7,130 nucleotides of DNA from Methylovirgula sp. (GCA_030038595.1 JASHSW010000100.1:1-7130), one strand, 5' to 3'; shown: positions 1-6,477, counted from the first letter of the stretch. Notes: a model not told the origin generated them from the sequence alone. Numbers and translations: made by a program.

Positions 1-2
1 GA

Positions 3-30
3 TTGCCCTTTGGGTGGCCTCGCCTATAAT
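3..30 (+). promoter_or_regulatory. Sigma70-type promoter for the mfnB-folB operon
   Basis: A TTGCCC -35 box at 3-8 is followed by a 16-bp spacer and a perfect TATAAT -10 box at 25-30, which would place the transcription start near 37. TATAAT is striking in such GC-rich DNA. A start near 37 would exclude the in-frame GTG at 14 and supports translation from the ATG at 86, leaving a leader of about 50 nt. The -35 box matches the consensus at four of six positions. This is inferred from sequence only. Confidence 0.6.
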
Positions 31-85
31 TGCGTCCTCGAACGGTTCGGGCGACCCCCATTTACTCCCATCTCGACGGTGCCCA

Positions 86-1246
86 ATGACGCTGATGCTT
101 GCGAGCGTCGCGGACGCGGCGGAAGCCGGGACCGCTCTCATCGAGGGCGCCGATATCATCGATCTGAAAGACCCGGGGCAAATTCCGCTCGGCGCACTGG
201 ATCTCGCAACCATTCGCGCCGCAATCGCCGCAGTCGCCGGACGGCGGCCTGTTAGCGCCGTCGCCGGTGCCCCCGACCTGCCGCCACCGGAGCTCGCAGC
301 GGCGGCCGAAACGCTGGGGGAGGCCGGCGTTGACTATGTCAAAGTCGGCCTTCTTCCGGAAGCGGCGAAGGCTAGGATCGAGGCGCTGCGGCCGCTCGCC
401 GCGAAAGTCGCCCTAGTCGGCGTCCTTTTCGCCGATCTGCCGCACGATTTTTCGCTGCTCGCCGTTCTCGCATCGGCAGGGTTCAAGGGCGCGCTGCTCG
501 ACACGGCGACGAAGGGCGGGTTGCGCCTCCTCGATCATATCGACATCGCGGCGCTCAAGACGTTCGTCGACCTCTGTCACGATGCAAACTTGACGGCCGG
601 ACTTGCCGGCTCGCTGCAGCCTCCAGACATCGCCCGTCTTTTGCCGATTGGCCCCGACATTCTCGGCTTCCGCGGTACGCTTTGCATCGGACACAAACGC
701 ACGCAACGCATCGACGCTGCGCAAGTGAAACTGGTGCGCGCCCTCATCCCGCGCGAGGCCAGCGAACTCGACGAGGAAACCAAGGTCGATTGGCGGCTTC
801 TTTCGGCACGCGGCTATTCGCGTGACAGCGAACAGAAGGACACCGACAAAGTTTTCCTGCACGATCTAATCCTGCCGGTTGCGATCGGCGCCTACGATTT
901 CGAGCGCAACCGCACACAAAGGGTGCGTTTCAACGTCGATATCGACGTGCGTCGTGCCAGTCACCACGCCGAAGACATGCGCGATGTCTTCTCCTACGAT
1001 CTCATCACCGATGCAATCCGGCTGATCTTAAGCCGCGGCCATATCGATCTCGTCGAAACTCTGGCCGAGCGGATTGCCGACGCGCTTCTCGCACAGCCGC
1101 GAGTCGCCTGCGTCAATATCCGCGTTGAGAAGCTCGACGTTGTCGAGGGCAGCGTCGGCATCGAGATTAGACGCGAACGCCAGGCGCAGTCCGGCAAGAC
1201 TCACCAGCTTTTCGCCGAGCTTTCCGCCGCCTCGCCAGGCGATTAG
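86..1246 (+). CDS. mfnB: MfnB-FolB fusion: (5-formylfuran-3-yl)methyl phosphate synthase with C-terminal dihydroneopterin aldolase domain
   Basis: 386 aa, two domains. Residues 1 to about 222 are the MfnB/DUF556 TIM barrel, which in methanogens condenses two glyceraldehyde 3-phosphates into the furan phosphate precursor of methanofuran. Visible landmarks are LASV near the N-terminus, LKDP with Lys28, YVKVGL with Lys86, the Asp139/Lys143 pair in LLDTATKGG, AGSL at 174-177 and GFRGT at 194-198. The lysines and aspartate match in spacing the catalytic residues I recall for the M. jannaschii enzyme. After a linker of about 30 residues, residues 254 to about 364 are a FolB domain with IGAYDFER at 267-274, Tyr304, Glu324 in LVETLAE and Lys349 in RVEKLD, the usual aldolase residues. 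FolB releases glycolaldehyde from dihydroneopterin to give 6-hydroxymethyl-dihydropterin, the pterin precursor of H4MPT (and folate). The frame is open to the left edge with a GTG at 14. ATG 86 is chosen because the family begins with this segment and because of the promoter upstream. Its ribosome binding site is weak. ATG 95 is a possible alternative. The product is cytoplasmic and first in a four-gene run. Confidence 0.9.
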   Translation: MTLMLASVADAAEAGTALIEGADIIDLKDPGQIPLGALDLATIRAAIAAVAGRRPVSAVAGAPDLPPPELAAAAETLGEAGVDYVKVGLLPEAAKARIEALRPLAAKVALVGVLFADLPHDFSLLAVLASAGFKGALLDTATKGGLRLLDHIDIAALKTFVDLCHDANLTAGLAGSLQPPDIARLLPIGPDILGFRGTLCIGHKRTQRIDAAQVKLVRALIPREASELDEETKVDWRLLSARGYSRDSEQKDTDKVFLHDLILPVAIGAYDFERNRTQRVRFNVDIDVRRASHHAEDMRDVFSYDLITDAIRLILSRGHIDLVETLAERIADALLAQPRVACVNIRVEKLDVVEGSVGIEIRRERQAQSGKTHQLFAELSAASPGD

Positions 1247-1249
1247 GGC

Positions 1250-1906
1250 GTGAGCCGCGCCGCAATCGATAGCGCGCGGCGAAAAGCTCCGCCTCTTCTC
1301 GTGGCGAAGCTCGGCGGCAGTCTTGCCGGCAGCCATGAGTTGACTGCTTGGCTCGCCGCGCTCGACCGTTTCGGCGGCCCGCTGATCCTCGTGCCCGGCG
1401 GCGGCGCGTTCGCCGATACCGTACGCGCCATGCAGGCAAAGATGCGCTGCGACGACGCGGCCGCGCATCACATGGCATTGCTTGCGATGCAGCAATACGG
1501 CGTCGCGCTCGCTTCGCTTTGGCCGCGGCTGCGCGGCGCGGCGACCCCGGCAACCATCCGCCATGCCTTGCGGCTGAACGAGGTTGCCTGTTGGGCGCCG
1601 GCGCCCATGGTTCTCGATGCCGACCTTCCCAAGTCCTGGGAAGTCACGTCGGACACACTCTCGGCGTGGCTTGCGACGCAACTCGGCGCCAAGAAACTGC
1701 TGCTGATCAAAAGCGCCGATATGGGAACCAAACTCCACGTCGGCGTCGCCGAACTGGTCATGGCGGGGATGGTCGATCCTTTCTTTCCCCAGTACGCGGC
1801 AAAAAGCGGCGCCGAAATCTTCATCGCCGGCCCGGGTTGGCTTGCCTCGGCCGCCTCGCTTCTTGCCCAAGGACACGTGCCCGGAACGCGCGTGCGGTTC
1901 ACCTAG
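1250..1906 (+). CDS. mfnE: MfnE-like amino-acid-kinase-fold protein (aminomethylfuran phosphate kinase)
   Basis: 218 aa, amino acid kinase (AAK) fold. The N-terminal AKLGGSL at 19-25 and VPGGGAFADTVR at 48-59 are the nucleotide/phosphate-binding glycine motifs of the fold. A later LLLIKSADMGTKL and a C-terminal VDPFFPQYAAKSGAEIFIAGP-type stretch are typical of the short archaeal/methylotroph subgroup. In methanogens MfnE phosphorylates 5-(aminomethyl)-3-furanmethanol phosphate to the diphosphate, the activated furan unit used next by MfnF. The GTG start lies 3 bp after the mfnB-folB stop, so translation is probably coupled. No strong independent ribosome binding site is seen. It is followed by a 94-bp gap before the next gene. 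The assignment rests on the fold motifs plus context. AAK members differ in substrate, so the exact reaction is inferred from the neighbouring MfnB and MfnF homologues. Confidence 0.82.
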   Translation: MSRAAIDSARRKAPPLLVAKLGGSLAGSHELTAWLAALDRFGGPLILVPGGGAFADTVRAMQAKMRCDDAAAHHMALLAMQQYGVALASLWPRLRGAATPATIRHALRLNEVACWAPAPMVLDADLPKSWEVTSDTLSAWLATQLGAKKLLLIKSADMGTKLHVGVAELVMAGMVDPFFPQYAAKSGAEIFIAGPGWLASAASLLAQGHVPGTRVRFT

Positions 1907-1926
1907 ACGGGGCCTGGAAACGCCCT

Positions 1927-1955
1927 TTGCCGAATGCTTCCCAAGGTCGGATAAT
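1927..1955 (+). promoter_or_regulatory. Candidate internal promoter before the DHPS-related gene
   Basis: TTGCCG at 1927-1932, a 17-bp spacer and GATAAT at 1950-1955 form a plausible sigma70 promoter in the gap after mfnE. The -10 box matches the consensus at five of six positions and the -35 at four. Transcription would start near 1962, past the in-frame GTG at 1956, which favours ATG 2001 as the start of the next gene. The -35 resembles that of the promoter at 3-30. Confidence 0.4.
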
Positions 1956-2000
1956 GTGAGCGAGCCCGACGCAAATCTGCCGCGGGCGAAGTTGGGAAAC

Positions 2001-3398
2001 ATGGCCGAGCGTCTGCTGTTGCTCACTGGACATTACGCCTATCCGCGGCTCGTCAAGCTGATGAACGGGCTCGGGCCGCTGCCGTTTACCTGGCGCGTGC
2101 ACGACATCGGCGTGAAGGTAGCCGCCCTGATGACCGAGGCGATCATCTTGCGCCGCCTGCCGCGTCCGCTCGACGCGGACCGAATCATACTGCCCGGACG
2201 CTGCCGTGCCGATCTCGTGTCTCTGTCGAAGGAAATCGGCGTTGCTTGCGAGCGCGGCCCGGACGAGATGGCCGATCTGCCCGCCTTCTTCGGACGTGGC
2301 GCCCGCAAGGTGAATCTTTCGCGGCACGAGATGCGCATCTTCAGCGAGATCGTCGATGCCTCAACGTTATCGATCGACGCGCTGCTCAGCCGCGCGACGG
2401 CGATGCGCAGCGCCGGTGCGGACGTCATCGATCTCGGCTGCCTTCCCGATACGCCCTTCCCGCATCTCGAAGACGGCGTGCGCGCCTTGAAGGCGGCGGG
2501 GCATGCGGTCAGCGTCGATTCCGCCAACGCGGGTGAACTCGAGCGCGGTGCAAGCGCGGGCGCGGATTTCCTGTTGAGCCTGACCGAGGCGACCCTGGAC
2601 ATCGCGCGCAAATATCCGGTGACGCCCGTTCTGATCCCCCACCCGCATTCGGATCTTGCGTCCCTGAAGCGCGCGGCGGAAGTAGCGGCCGCCGAGGACA
2701 TTTCCTGCATTCTCGACCCGGTCCTTGATCCGATCCATTTCGGCTTCGCGGAATCGCTTTCGCGCTACATCGAAACGCGCCGGATGATGCCGGAAGCGCA
2801 GATGATGATGGGGACCGGCAATCTCACCGAGCTGACCGAAGCGGATTCGAGCGGCGTAACGGCGCTGCTGCTCGGCCTCTGCTCCGAACTCTCGATCCGC
2901 AACGTGCTCGTCGTGCAGGTGAGCCCGCACACGCGCCGCACGCTCGCCGAACACGACGCGGCGCGGCGACTGATGTACGCGGCGCGCAATGAAGAGGCCT
3001 TGCCGAAAGGCTACGCCGCCGGGCTCAATCAAGTGCACGACATGAAGCCTTTTCTTGCCTCGGCGGCCGAGATCGAGGAGCGCGCCAAAGAGGTCGGCGA
3101 CGCCAATTATCGCATCGAAGTCGCCGAAGACGGAATCCACCTCTACAACCGCGACGGCCATCACGTGGCGCGCGAAGCGATGGCCCTCTATCCGCGTCTG
3201 GCGGTGGCCGGAGACGACGCGCATGCCTTTTATCTCGGCTCCGAGCTCGCCAAGGCGGAAATCGCGTTTGCGCTCGGCAAGCGTTATATCCAGGACGAGC
3301 CGCTCGATTTCGGCGTCGCGATCGAGCGCGTCGAGGAGGATCTGACGCGGCTGCGGGCGATCGGCCACACGTTGCGCGCCGGCAAGGCGGAGAGCTAG
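2001..3398 (+). CDS. Dihydropteroate synthase-related protein (DUF6513/TIGR00284 type) of H4MPT gene clusters
   Basis: 465 aa. Residues 1 to about 110 form the N-terminal domain that characterises this family, with LLLLTGHYAYPRL, the conserved HDIGVKVAALMTEAI around 34-48 and IILPGR at 62-67. Residues from about 115 to 345 are a TIM barrel of dihydropteroate synthase type: ADVIDLGCLPDTPFPH at 140-155 (pterin-site-like), VSVDSANAGEL at 171-180, LDPVLDP at 238-244 and GTGNLTELTEADSSG at 271-285. The C-terminal part, after about residue 375, ends in HAFYLGSELAKAEIAF...YIQD, which resembles DUF4346. True DHPS joins a pterin diphosphate to p-aminobenzoate. In H4MPT organisms the family is suspected of a pterin-joining step, but I know of no proof for this member. 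ATG 2001 is chosen because family proteins start close to this segment. The frame is open back to 1842, and GTG 1956 is the main alternative. The stop lies 3 bp before the DUF447 gene. Confidence 0.85.
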   Translation: MAERLLLLTGHYAYPRLVKLMNGLGPLPFTWRVHDIGVKVAALMTEAIILRRLPRPLDADRIILPGRCRADLVSLSKEIGVACERGPDEMADLPAFFGRGARKVNLSRHEMRIFSEIVDASTLSIDALLSRATAMRSAGADVIDLGCLPDTPFPHLEDGVRALKAAGHAVSVDSANAGELERGASAGADFLLSLTEATLDIARKYPVTPVLIPHPHSDLASLKRAAEVAAAEDISCILDPVLDPIHFGFAESLSRYIETRRMMPEAQMMMGTGNLTELTEADSSGVTALLLGLCSELSIRNVLVVQVSPHTRRTLAEHDAARRLMYAARNEEALPKGYAAGLNQVHDMKPFLASAAEIEERAKEVGDANYRIEVAEDGIHLYNRDGHHVAREAMALYPRLAVAGDDAHAFYLGSELAKAEIAFALGKRYIQDEPLDFGVAIERVEEDLTRLRAIGHTLRAGKAES

Positions 3399-3401
3399 TC
3401 G

Positions 3402-4007
3402 ATGATCCGCGAGGTAATCGTCACCACGGTCGATGCTTCAGGAAAAGCACATATCGCGCCGTTCGGGCTGATCGCGGCGGGCGAAGAATGGATTATTGCG
3501 CCGTTTCGACCCTCGACGACGCTGGCCAATCTTCAAGAAGTTCCTTACGCGGTCGCCAACTATACGGACGACATGCGGGTGTTTGCCGGATGTTTGACCG
3601 GACGCCGCGAATGGCCGCTGGTAGCTGTCGGCGTATTTCCGGCGCCGCGCTTGGCCGCGGCGCTCGCCCACGCCGAGCTCGCGGTGGAACGTGTCGAGGA
3701 AGATCCGCAGCGGCCGCGCTTCGTCTGCCGCGTGCTGCGGCGAGAGCAGCATGCGCCGTTCCAAGGCCTCAACCGCGCCAAGGCCGCGGTACTCGAACTG
3801 GCGGTGCTCGTCAGCCGGCTCGATTTCTTGCCGCGTGAAAAGATCGAACGCGAGATCGAGTATTTGAAGATCGCCATCGACAAGACGGCCGGGCCGCAGG
3901 AGAAGGAAGCCTGGGGCTGGCTCATGGAAAAGGTCGAGCAACATTATGCTTGCTCTCGTCCCAACCCTCTCCCATTGGGAAAGGGTGCCGCCGAAGGCGG
4001 CGGGTAA
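3402..4007 (+). CDS. DUF447-family protein of H4MPT clusters, with a repeat-derived C-terminal tail
   Basis: 201 aa. Residues 1 to about 110 look like a flavin-reductase-type split barrel: the strand IREVIVTTVD, then HIAPFGL at 17-23 and APFRPSTTLANL. Residues from about 120 to 182 are helical, with the family signature FQGLNRAKAAVLELAVLVSR followed by EIEYLKIAIDKT and EKEAWGWLME. DUF447 proteins recur beside H4MPT/methanofuran genes in archaea and methylotrophs. Flavin binding is suggested by the fold, but the function is unknown. The start is ATG 3402, 3 bp after the previous stop, with GGAG at 3389-3392 as ribosome binding site. The native protein probably ended near Tyr182. The last residues (about 186-201, proline- and glycine-rich RPNPLPLGKG...) are read from a palindromic repeat that begins near 3957, so the stop at 4005-4007 is supplied by the repeat. 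Confidence 0.85.
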   Translation: MIREVIVTTVDASGKAHIAPFGLIAAGEEWIIAPFRPSTTLANLQEVPYAVANYTDDMRVFAGCLTGRREWPLVAVGVFPAPRLAAALAHAELAVERVEEDPQRPRFVCRVLRREQHAPFQGLNRAKAAVLELAVLVSRLDFLPREKIEREIEYLKIAIDKTAGPQEKEAWGWLMEKVEQHYACSRPNPLPLGKGAAEGGG

Positions 4008-4070
4008 CGGCATCCGTGAACGGCGGCAACCCTCATCCGCCGCGCACCGCCTGTAGGGGGAGAAGGAACG
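3957..4070. repeat. REP-like palindromic repeat between convergent genes
   Basis: Two hairpins lie back to back. One spans 3964-3986, pairing ACCCTCTCCCA with TGGGAAAGGGT (10 of 11 pairs, one-base loop). The other spans 3987-4001, GCCGCC-GAA-GGCGGC. A second CAACCCTC-type unit begins near 4027 and ends in a GGGGGAGAAGG stretch at about 4056-4066 that looks like one arm of a similar, degenerate hairpin. Elements with CCCTCTCCC/GGGAGAGGG and CCCTCATCCG arms are widespread intergenic repeats in Hyphomicrobiales. Copy number in this genome cannot be seen from one window. The hairpins lack a T-tract, so rho-independent termination is doubtful, although the site is where both convergent transcripts must end. 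Confidence 0.65.
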
Positions 4071-4074
4071 CGCG

Positions 4075-5112
4075 CTAGCTTGCTTTTGTGCCTTCCAAAA
4101 GCAGCGCCACCGCACAGGCCGGCACGCAGTCGGCGGCCTTCGCACGCCGTTCCGGCAAAGCCGGGATTACGTCGTCGAAATCGACATAGGGGCGCGCCAG
4201 CCGCTCGGCGAGCTTGCGCGCCACGAAACGCCCGACGCCGGCGCCGATGATCGGCGCGTTGGCATCGATCTCGGTGCGCGAAAGCACGAGGTAAGCGCCA
4301 TCGGCGATCTCGCGCAATTGCGCCTCCGCGAAAAAGCGCGCCAGCTGCGTCAACGCGGCGGCACTTACGTCCTTGGCATCGTAGCCGATCTGCCGTGCGA
4401 GCCGCGCCCGCGAAGCCTCGATTGTTTTCGGCTGCCCGTCGGCGGTCGCCATCTGATCGGCGCCTTCCGGCAATTCGCCGAGAATACGATAGACGTCGCT
4501 GGCGTTGGCGAACCATTCGTTCATGAGCGTCACCCAGCGGCCGGCGAAGGGAACGAGTCGCAGACCCGCCATCAGAAAGCTGCGCACGACGCCGGCGTAG
4601 ACGAGTTCGCCATAGGCCATGCGCTCGGGATCGCCCGTGCCGCGCGCTGCGACCCGGCCGGCGCGGATCGGAACGAGATCCGTGGTCGTCGAGCCGATGT
4701 CGACAAACAGTCCATCCGCGAAATGCCGCGCGGCGAGCGCCGCGCTCGCATGCCAATTGGCGGATGCGATGGCCGCGGTATGTTTTGCGACGCTGTCGGC
4801 GGAGACGAAGCCGCGATCACCGGCGTAGTAGAGAACCGGTTGCGGGGCGAGTTCGCGAATCGCGATCTCGGCGACCGCGGCGACGCCGATTTGCCGATCG
4901 GCGAACGTATCGGAAAGCTCGGCAGTCATCGTGACGGCGTTCCGTTCGGCCGGACCGAGCGCCGTTTTGGCTTCGCTGAAAGCGCGATCGAGTTCCGAAA
5001 GGCCGAGCCATAAAGGCGAAGCGATCTGCACGATATCGACGATGCGGCCGGCCTCGAGCCGCGCCGCCTTCAAATGAGCGCCGCCTATATCCCATCCGAT
5101 GACGCTGTTCAT
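4075..5112 (-). CDS. mfnF: MfnF-like protein, H4MPT-linked C1-transfer pathway protein (hydantoinase/ASKHA fold)
   Basis: 345 aa. This is the family known as H4MPT-linked C1 transfer pathway protein (TIGR03123), which contains methanogen MfnF. MfnF joins the activated furan diphosphate to gamma-glutamyltyramine, forming the furan-phenoxy ether of methanofuran. Bacterial methylofuran is reported to contain tyrosine in place of tyramine, so the acceptor here may differ. Visible motifs are VIGWDIGGAHLKAA at 4-17 (phosphate 1 loop of the actin/hexokinase-like fold), TMTAELSDTF at 61-70 (family signature), FVDIGSTTTDLVPI from 136 (phosphate 2) and IIGAGVGRF near residue 300 (adenosine-type motif). 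ATG 5112 is chosen because the first beta strand and glycine loop begin immediately after it. A weak GAGG lies about 14 nt upstream. In-frame ATG 5154 is an alternative with a GAGAGA stretch before it. The gene is on the opposite strand to the mfnB/mfnE run, converges on the DUF447 gene and diverges from the HisA-like gene. Confidence 0.87.
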   Translation of the reverse strand: MNSVIGWDIGGAHLKAARLEAGRIVDIVQIASPLWLGLSELDRAFSEAKTALGPAERNAVTMTAELSDTFADRQIGVAAVAEIAIRELAPQPVLYYAGDRGFVSADSVAKHTAAIASANWHASAALAARHFADGLFVDIGSTTTDLVPIRAGRVAARGTGDPERMAYGELVYAGVVRSFLMAGLRLVPFAGRWVTLMNEWFANASDVYRILGELPEGADQMATADGQPKTIEASRARLARQIGYDAKDVSAAALTQLARFFAEAQLREIADGAYLVLSRTEIDANAPIIGAGVGRFVARKLAERLARPYVDFDDVIPALPERRAKAADCVPACAVALLLEGTKAS

Positions 5113-5142
5113 GCGATTGTGAAACGCCTCGTTGCCCGCAAA

Positions 5143-5154
5143 ATGCTCTAGCAT
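5143..5154. repeat. Small inverted repeat between divergent genes
   Basis: ATGCT-CT-AGCAT is a perfect inverted repeat with 5-base arms in the 74-bp gap between mfnF and the HisA-like gene. It could be an operator for divergent control or chance. It would lie inside mfnF if the alternative start at 5154 is used. No convincing -35/-10 pair was found on either strand in this gap. Confidence 0.25.
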
Positions 5155-5174
5155 GAGAACATCTCTCGGCGAAA

Positions 5175-5179
5175 CGGAG
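5175..5179 (+). promoter_or_regulatory. Ribosome binding site deciding a TTG start
   Basis: CGGAG lies 7 nt before the TTG at 5187. It supports this rare start codon for the HisA-like gene, whose first residues (DVIPAIDL) are already the conserved first strand of the barrel. Confidence 0.6.
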
Positions 5180-5186
5180 CACACGA

Positions 5187-5885
5187 TTGGACGTAATTCC
5201 GGCCATCGATCTTCGGTGCGGCGCGGTGGTGCGCGCGCAAAAGGGCGAGCGGCACCTTTATGCGCCGATTACGACGCCGCTCGCCCCGACGAGCCGGCCG
5301 GCCGATATCGTCGCGGGCTTTCTGGCGCTCTATGAATTCCGGACGATGTACATTGCCGATCTCGATGCGATCGAAGGCAAAGGCAATCATTCCGCAGCAA
5401 TTTCTGCTCTCGAGGCCGCCTTTCCAGGGGTTGATTTCTGGGTCGATTGCGGAACCGGCACGGGTGCGGAGGCGACCGCTTGGTTCGCCGCGCATCGCGG
5501 CGATCTCGTCTTCGGCAGCGAAAGTTTGCGCGACGCCGGGCTGATTGCGGGCCTGGCGCAGCTCCCGCGCAGCCTCTTGTCGCTCGATTTTCGCGGCGAG
5601 GAATTTCAGGGACCGGCGCGACTCGCCAAAGACGGTTCCCTCTGGCCGACCCGCCTCATTGCGATGACTTTGGCGCGGGTCGGCAGTCATGCCGGCCCGG
5701 ACTTCGATCGATTGCTGGATCTCCGGGCAAAATCCGCGGATCGCCACGCAATCTATGCCGCGGGCGGCGTGCGCGGTCCGGAAGATCTGCGGCGTTTGGA
5801 GAAAGCCGGAATTGCCGGTGCGCTCGTCGCCTCCGCTCTGCACGACGGACGCCTCGGTGCCCAACACCTGCGTAACGCGCCGTGA
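5187..5885 (+). CDS. HisA/HisF-related TIM-barrel protein of the H4MPT/methanofuran cluster
   Basis: 232 aa, a complete (beta/alpha)8 barrel related to HisA/HisF (TIGR00734-like hisAF_rel). DVIPAIDLRCGAVVRAQKG at 2-20 carries the first-strand Asp8 that is catalytic in HisA. MYIADLDAIEG at 54-64 corresponds to the HisA DLDGA segment. LLSLDFRG at 130-137 places Asp134 where the second catalytic Asp of HisA lies. YAAGGVRGPEDL near 191-202 and GALVASALHDG near 211-221 are the C-terminal phosphate-binding loops. The family differs from true HisA, and this copy sits among cofactor genes rather than histidine genes. Homologues recur in methanogens and methylotrophs without a proven reaction, so a sugar-phosphate or aminophosphate isomerase/lyase step is only a guess. 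The start is TTG 5187. The stop at 5883-5885 touches the fae terminator. Confidence 0.8.
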   Translation: MDVIPAIDLRCGAVVRAQKGERHLYAPITTPLAPTSRPADIVAGFLALYEFRTMYIADLDAIEGKGNHSAAISALEAAFPGVDFWVDCGTGTGAEATAWFAAHRGDLVFGSESLRDAGLIAGLAQLPRSLLSLDFRGEEFQGPARLAKDGSLWPTRLIAMTLARVGSHAGPDFDRLLDLRAKSADRHAIYAAGGVRGPEDLRRLEKAGIAGALVASALHDGRLGAQHLRNAP

Positions 5886-5910
5886 AAAAGGGGAGCCAGA
5901 CGGCTCCCCT
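5885..5910 (-). terminator. Rho-independent terminator of fae
   Basis: AGGGGAGCC at 5889-5897 pairs perfectly with GGCTCCCCT at 5902-5910 around a 4-nt loop. Read on the minus strand, the 9-bp stem runs directly into TTTTT (5889-5885), the classic form, 32 nt after the fae stop. On the plus strand the stem is followed by GGTTAGC with no T-tract, so it should stop HisA-like transcripts only weakly, if at all. Confidence 0.85.
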
Positions 5911-5942
5911 GGTTAGCATCCTGCGTCGGGCGCGCCCGGGGC

Positions 5943-6452
5943 TCAGTTCGGCGCGAAAGGATGTTTGGCGGTGTCGCGTTTGGCGACGACCTCGGAGGGC
6001 TTCGGCTCGCCGCGGACTGCACGAGCGATCGCCTCCTTGGTGGCGCGATAGTTGAAGTCCTGGATCTTCTTGTCGTCGTTAGCTTCCCAATGAATGAAGA
6101 CACCGACGCAGATGAAGAGATCGTCGGCCTCTTCCACGGGAATCACGCCTTCGGCGACGCTGTCGGCGACCGCCTTGCCGACGGCGTGCTGGGCAGGGCC
6201 GAACATCTGCACGGCTTGCTTAGCATTCTTGATGGTCACTTTGTTGAAAAGCACTGTCGGTGGTTTGCAGAGCAGGTTCGGAGCGACCACTGCGAGAAGC
6301 GTGGTGAACCCGTCTTTGTTGTTGGTGAGCGCGTGCGTGAAAGCGCTCTCCGCCGCGCTGCCGCGCGGCCCAAGAATGAGATCGATATGGGCGATCTCGT
6401 TGCCGTCGCCGACGAGCGATTCGCCGACGCATAATTTCGTTATCTTGGCCAT
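5943..6452 (-). CDS. fae: Formaldehyde-activating enzyme (Fae)
   Basis: 169 aa, the full usual length of Fae. The enzyme catalyses condensation of formaldehyde with H4MPT to methylene-H4MPT in the cytoplasm, the entry to H4MPT-linked formaldehyde oxidation and detoxification. The protein follows Methylobacterium Fae almost throughout: [25 protein letters not shown] with conserved His22, then [69 protein letters not shown] and a C-terminal AKHPFAPN. The frame is open upstream to 6527, but ATG 6452 is clearly the start because the conserved N-terminus begins there and GGAGG lies 6 nt before it. It has its own terminator downstream. It lies 157 bp after the CitG-like gene on the same strand, far enough for its own promoter, although none is clear in the sequence. 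Confidence 0.98.
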   Translation of the reverse strand: MAKITKLCVGESLVGDGNEIAHIDLILGPRGSAAESAFTHALTNNKDGFTTLLAVVAPNLLCKPPTVLFNKVTIKNAKQAVQMFGPAQHAVGKAVADSVAEGVIPVEEADDLFICVGVFIHWEANDDKKIQDFNYRATKEAIARAVRGEPKPSEVVAKRDTAKHPFAPN

Positions 6453-6458
6453 ATTTTT

Positions 6459-6463
6459 CCTCC
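6459..6463 (-). promoter_or_regulatory. Strong ribosome binding site of fae
   Basis: GGAGG on the minus strand, 6 nt before ATG 6452, is the strongest Shine-Dalgarno match in the window. It fits the abundance of Fae in methylotrophs and excludes the upstream in-frame starts. Confidence 0.85.
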
Positions 6464-6477
6464 GGTGAACACAAATC

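Noticed and set aside
14..85. In-frame extension of mfnB-folB from GTG 14
   Set aside because: The extension does not look like the family N-terminus and overlaps the -10 box at 25-30. Transcription should begin after it.
1909..1928. Possible terminator GGGC...GCCC followed by TTT after mfnE
   Set aside because: The stem is only four pairs with an 8-nt loop and three Ts, too weak to call.
1842..2000. In-frame extension of the DHPS-related gene from ATG 1842 or GTG 1956
   Set aside because: The 1842 start would overlap mfnE by 65 bases and add an arginine/proline-rich stretch unlike the family. GTG 1956 has a fair AAGG upstream but falls before the predicted transcription start near 1962. 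It is kept only as an alternative.
1028..2026. Long open frame on the minus strand opposite folB and mfnE
   Set aside because: It is antisense to well-supported genes, with a low-complexity arginine-rich product. Such frames are common in high-GC DNA.
2367..3368. Long open frame on the minus strand opposite the DHPS-related gene
   Set aside because: It is a shadow of the coding strand with no recognisable domain.
4318..5013. Plus-strand open frame opposite mfnF
   Set aside because: It is antisense to clear MfnF motifs and its product has no recognisable family.
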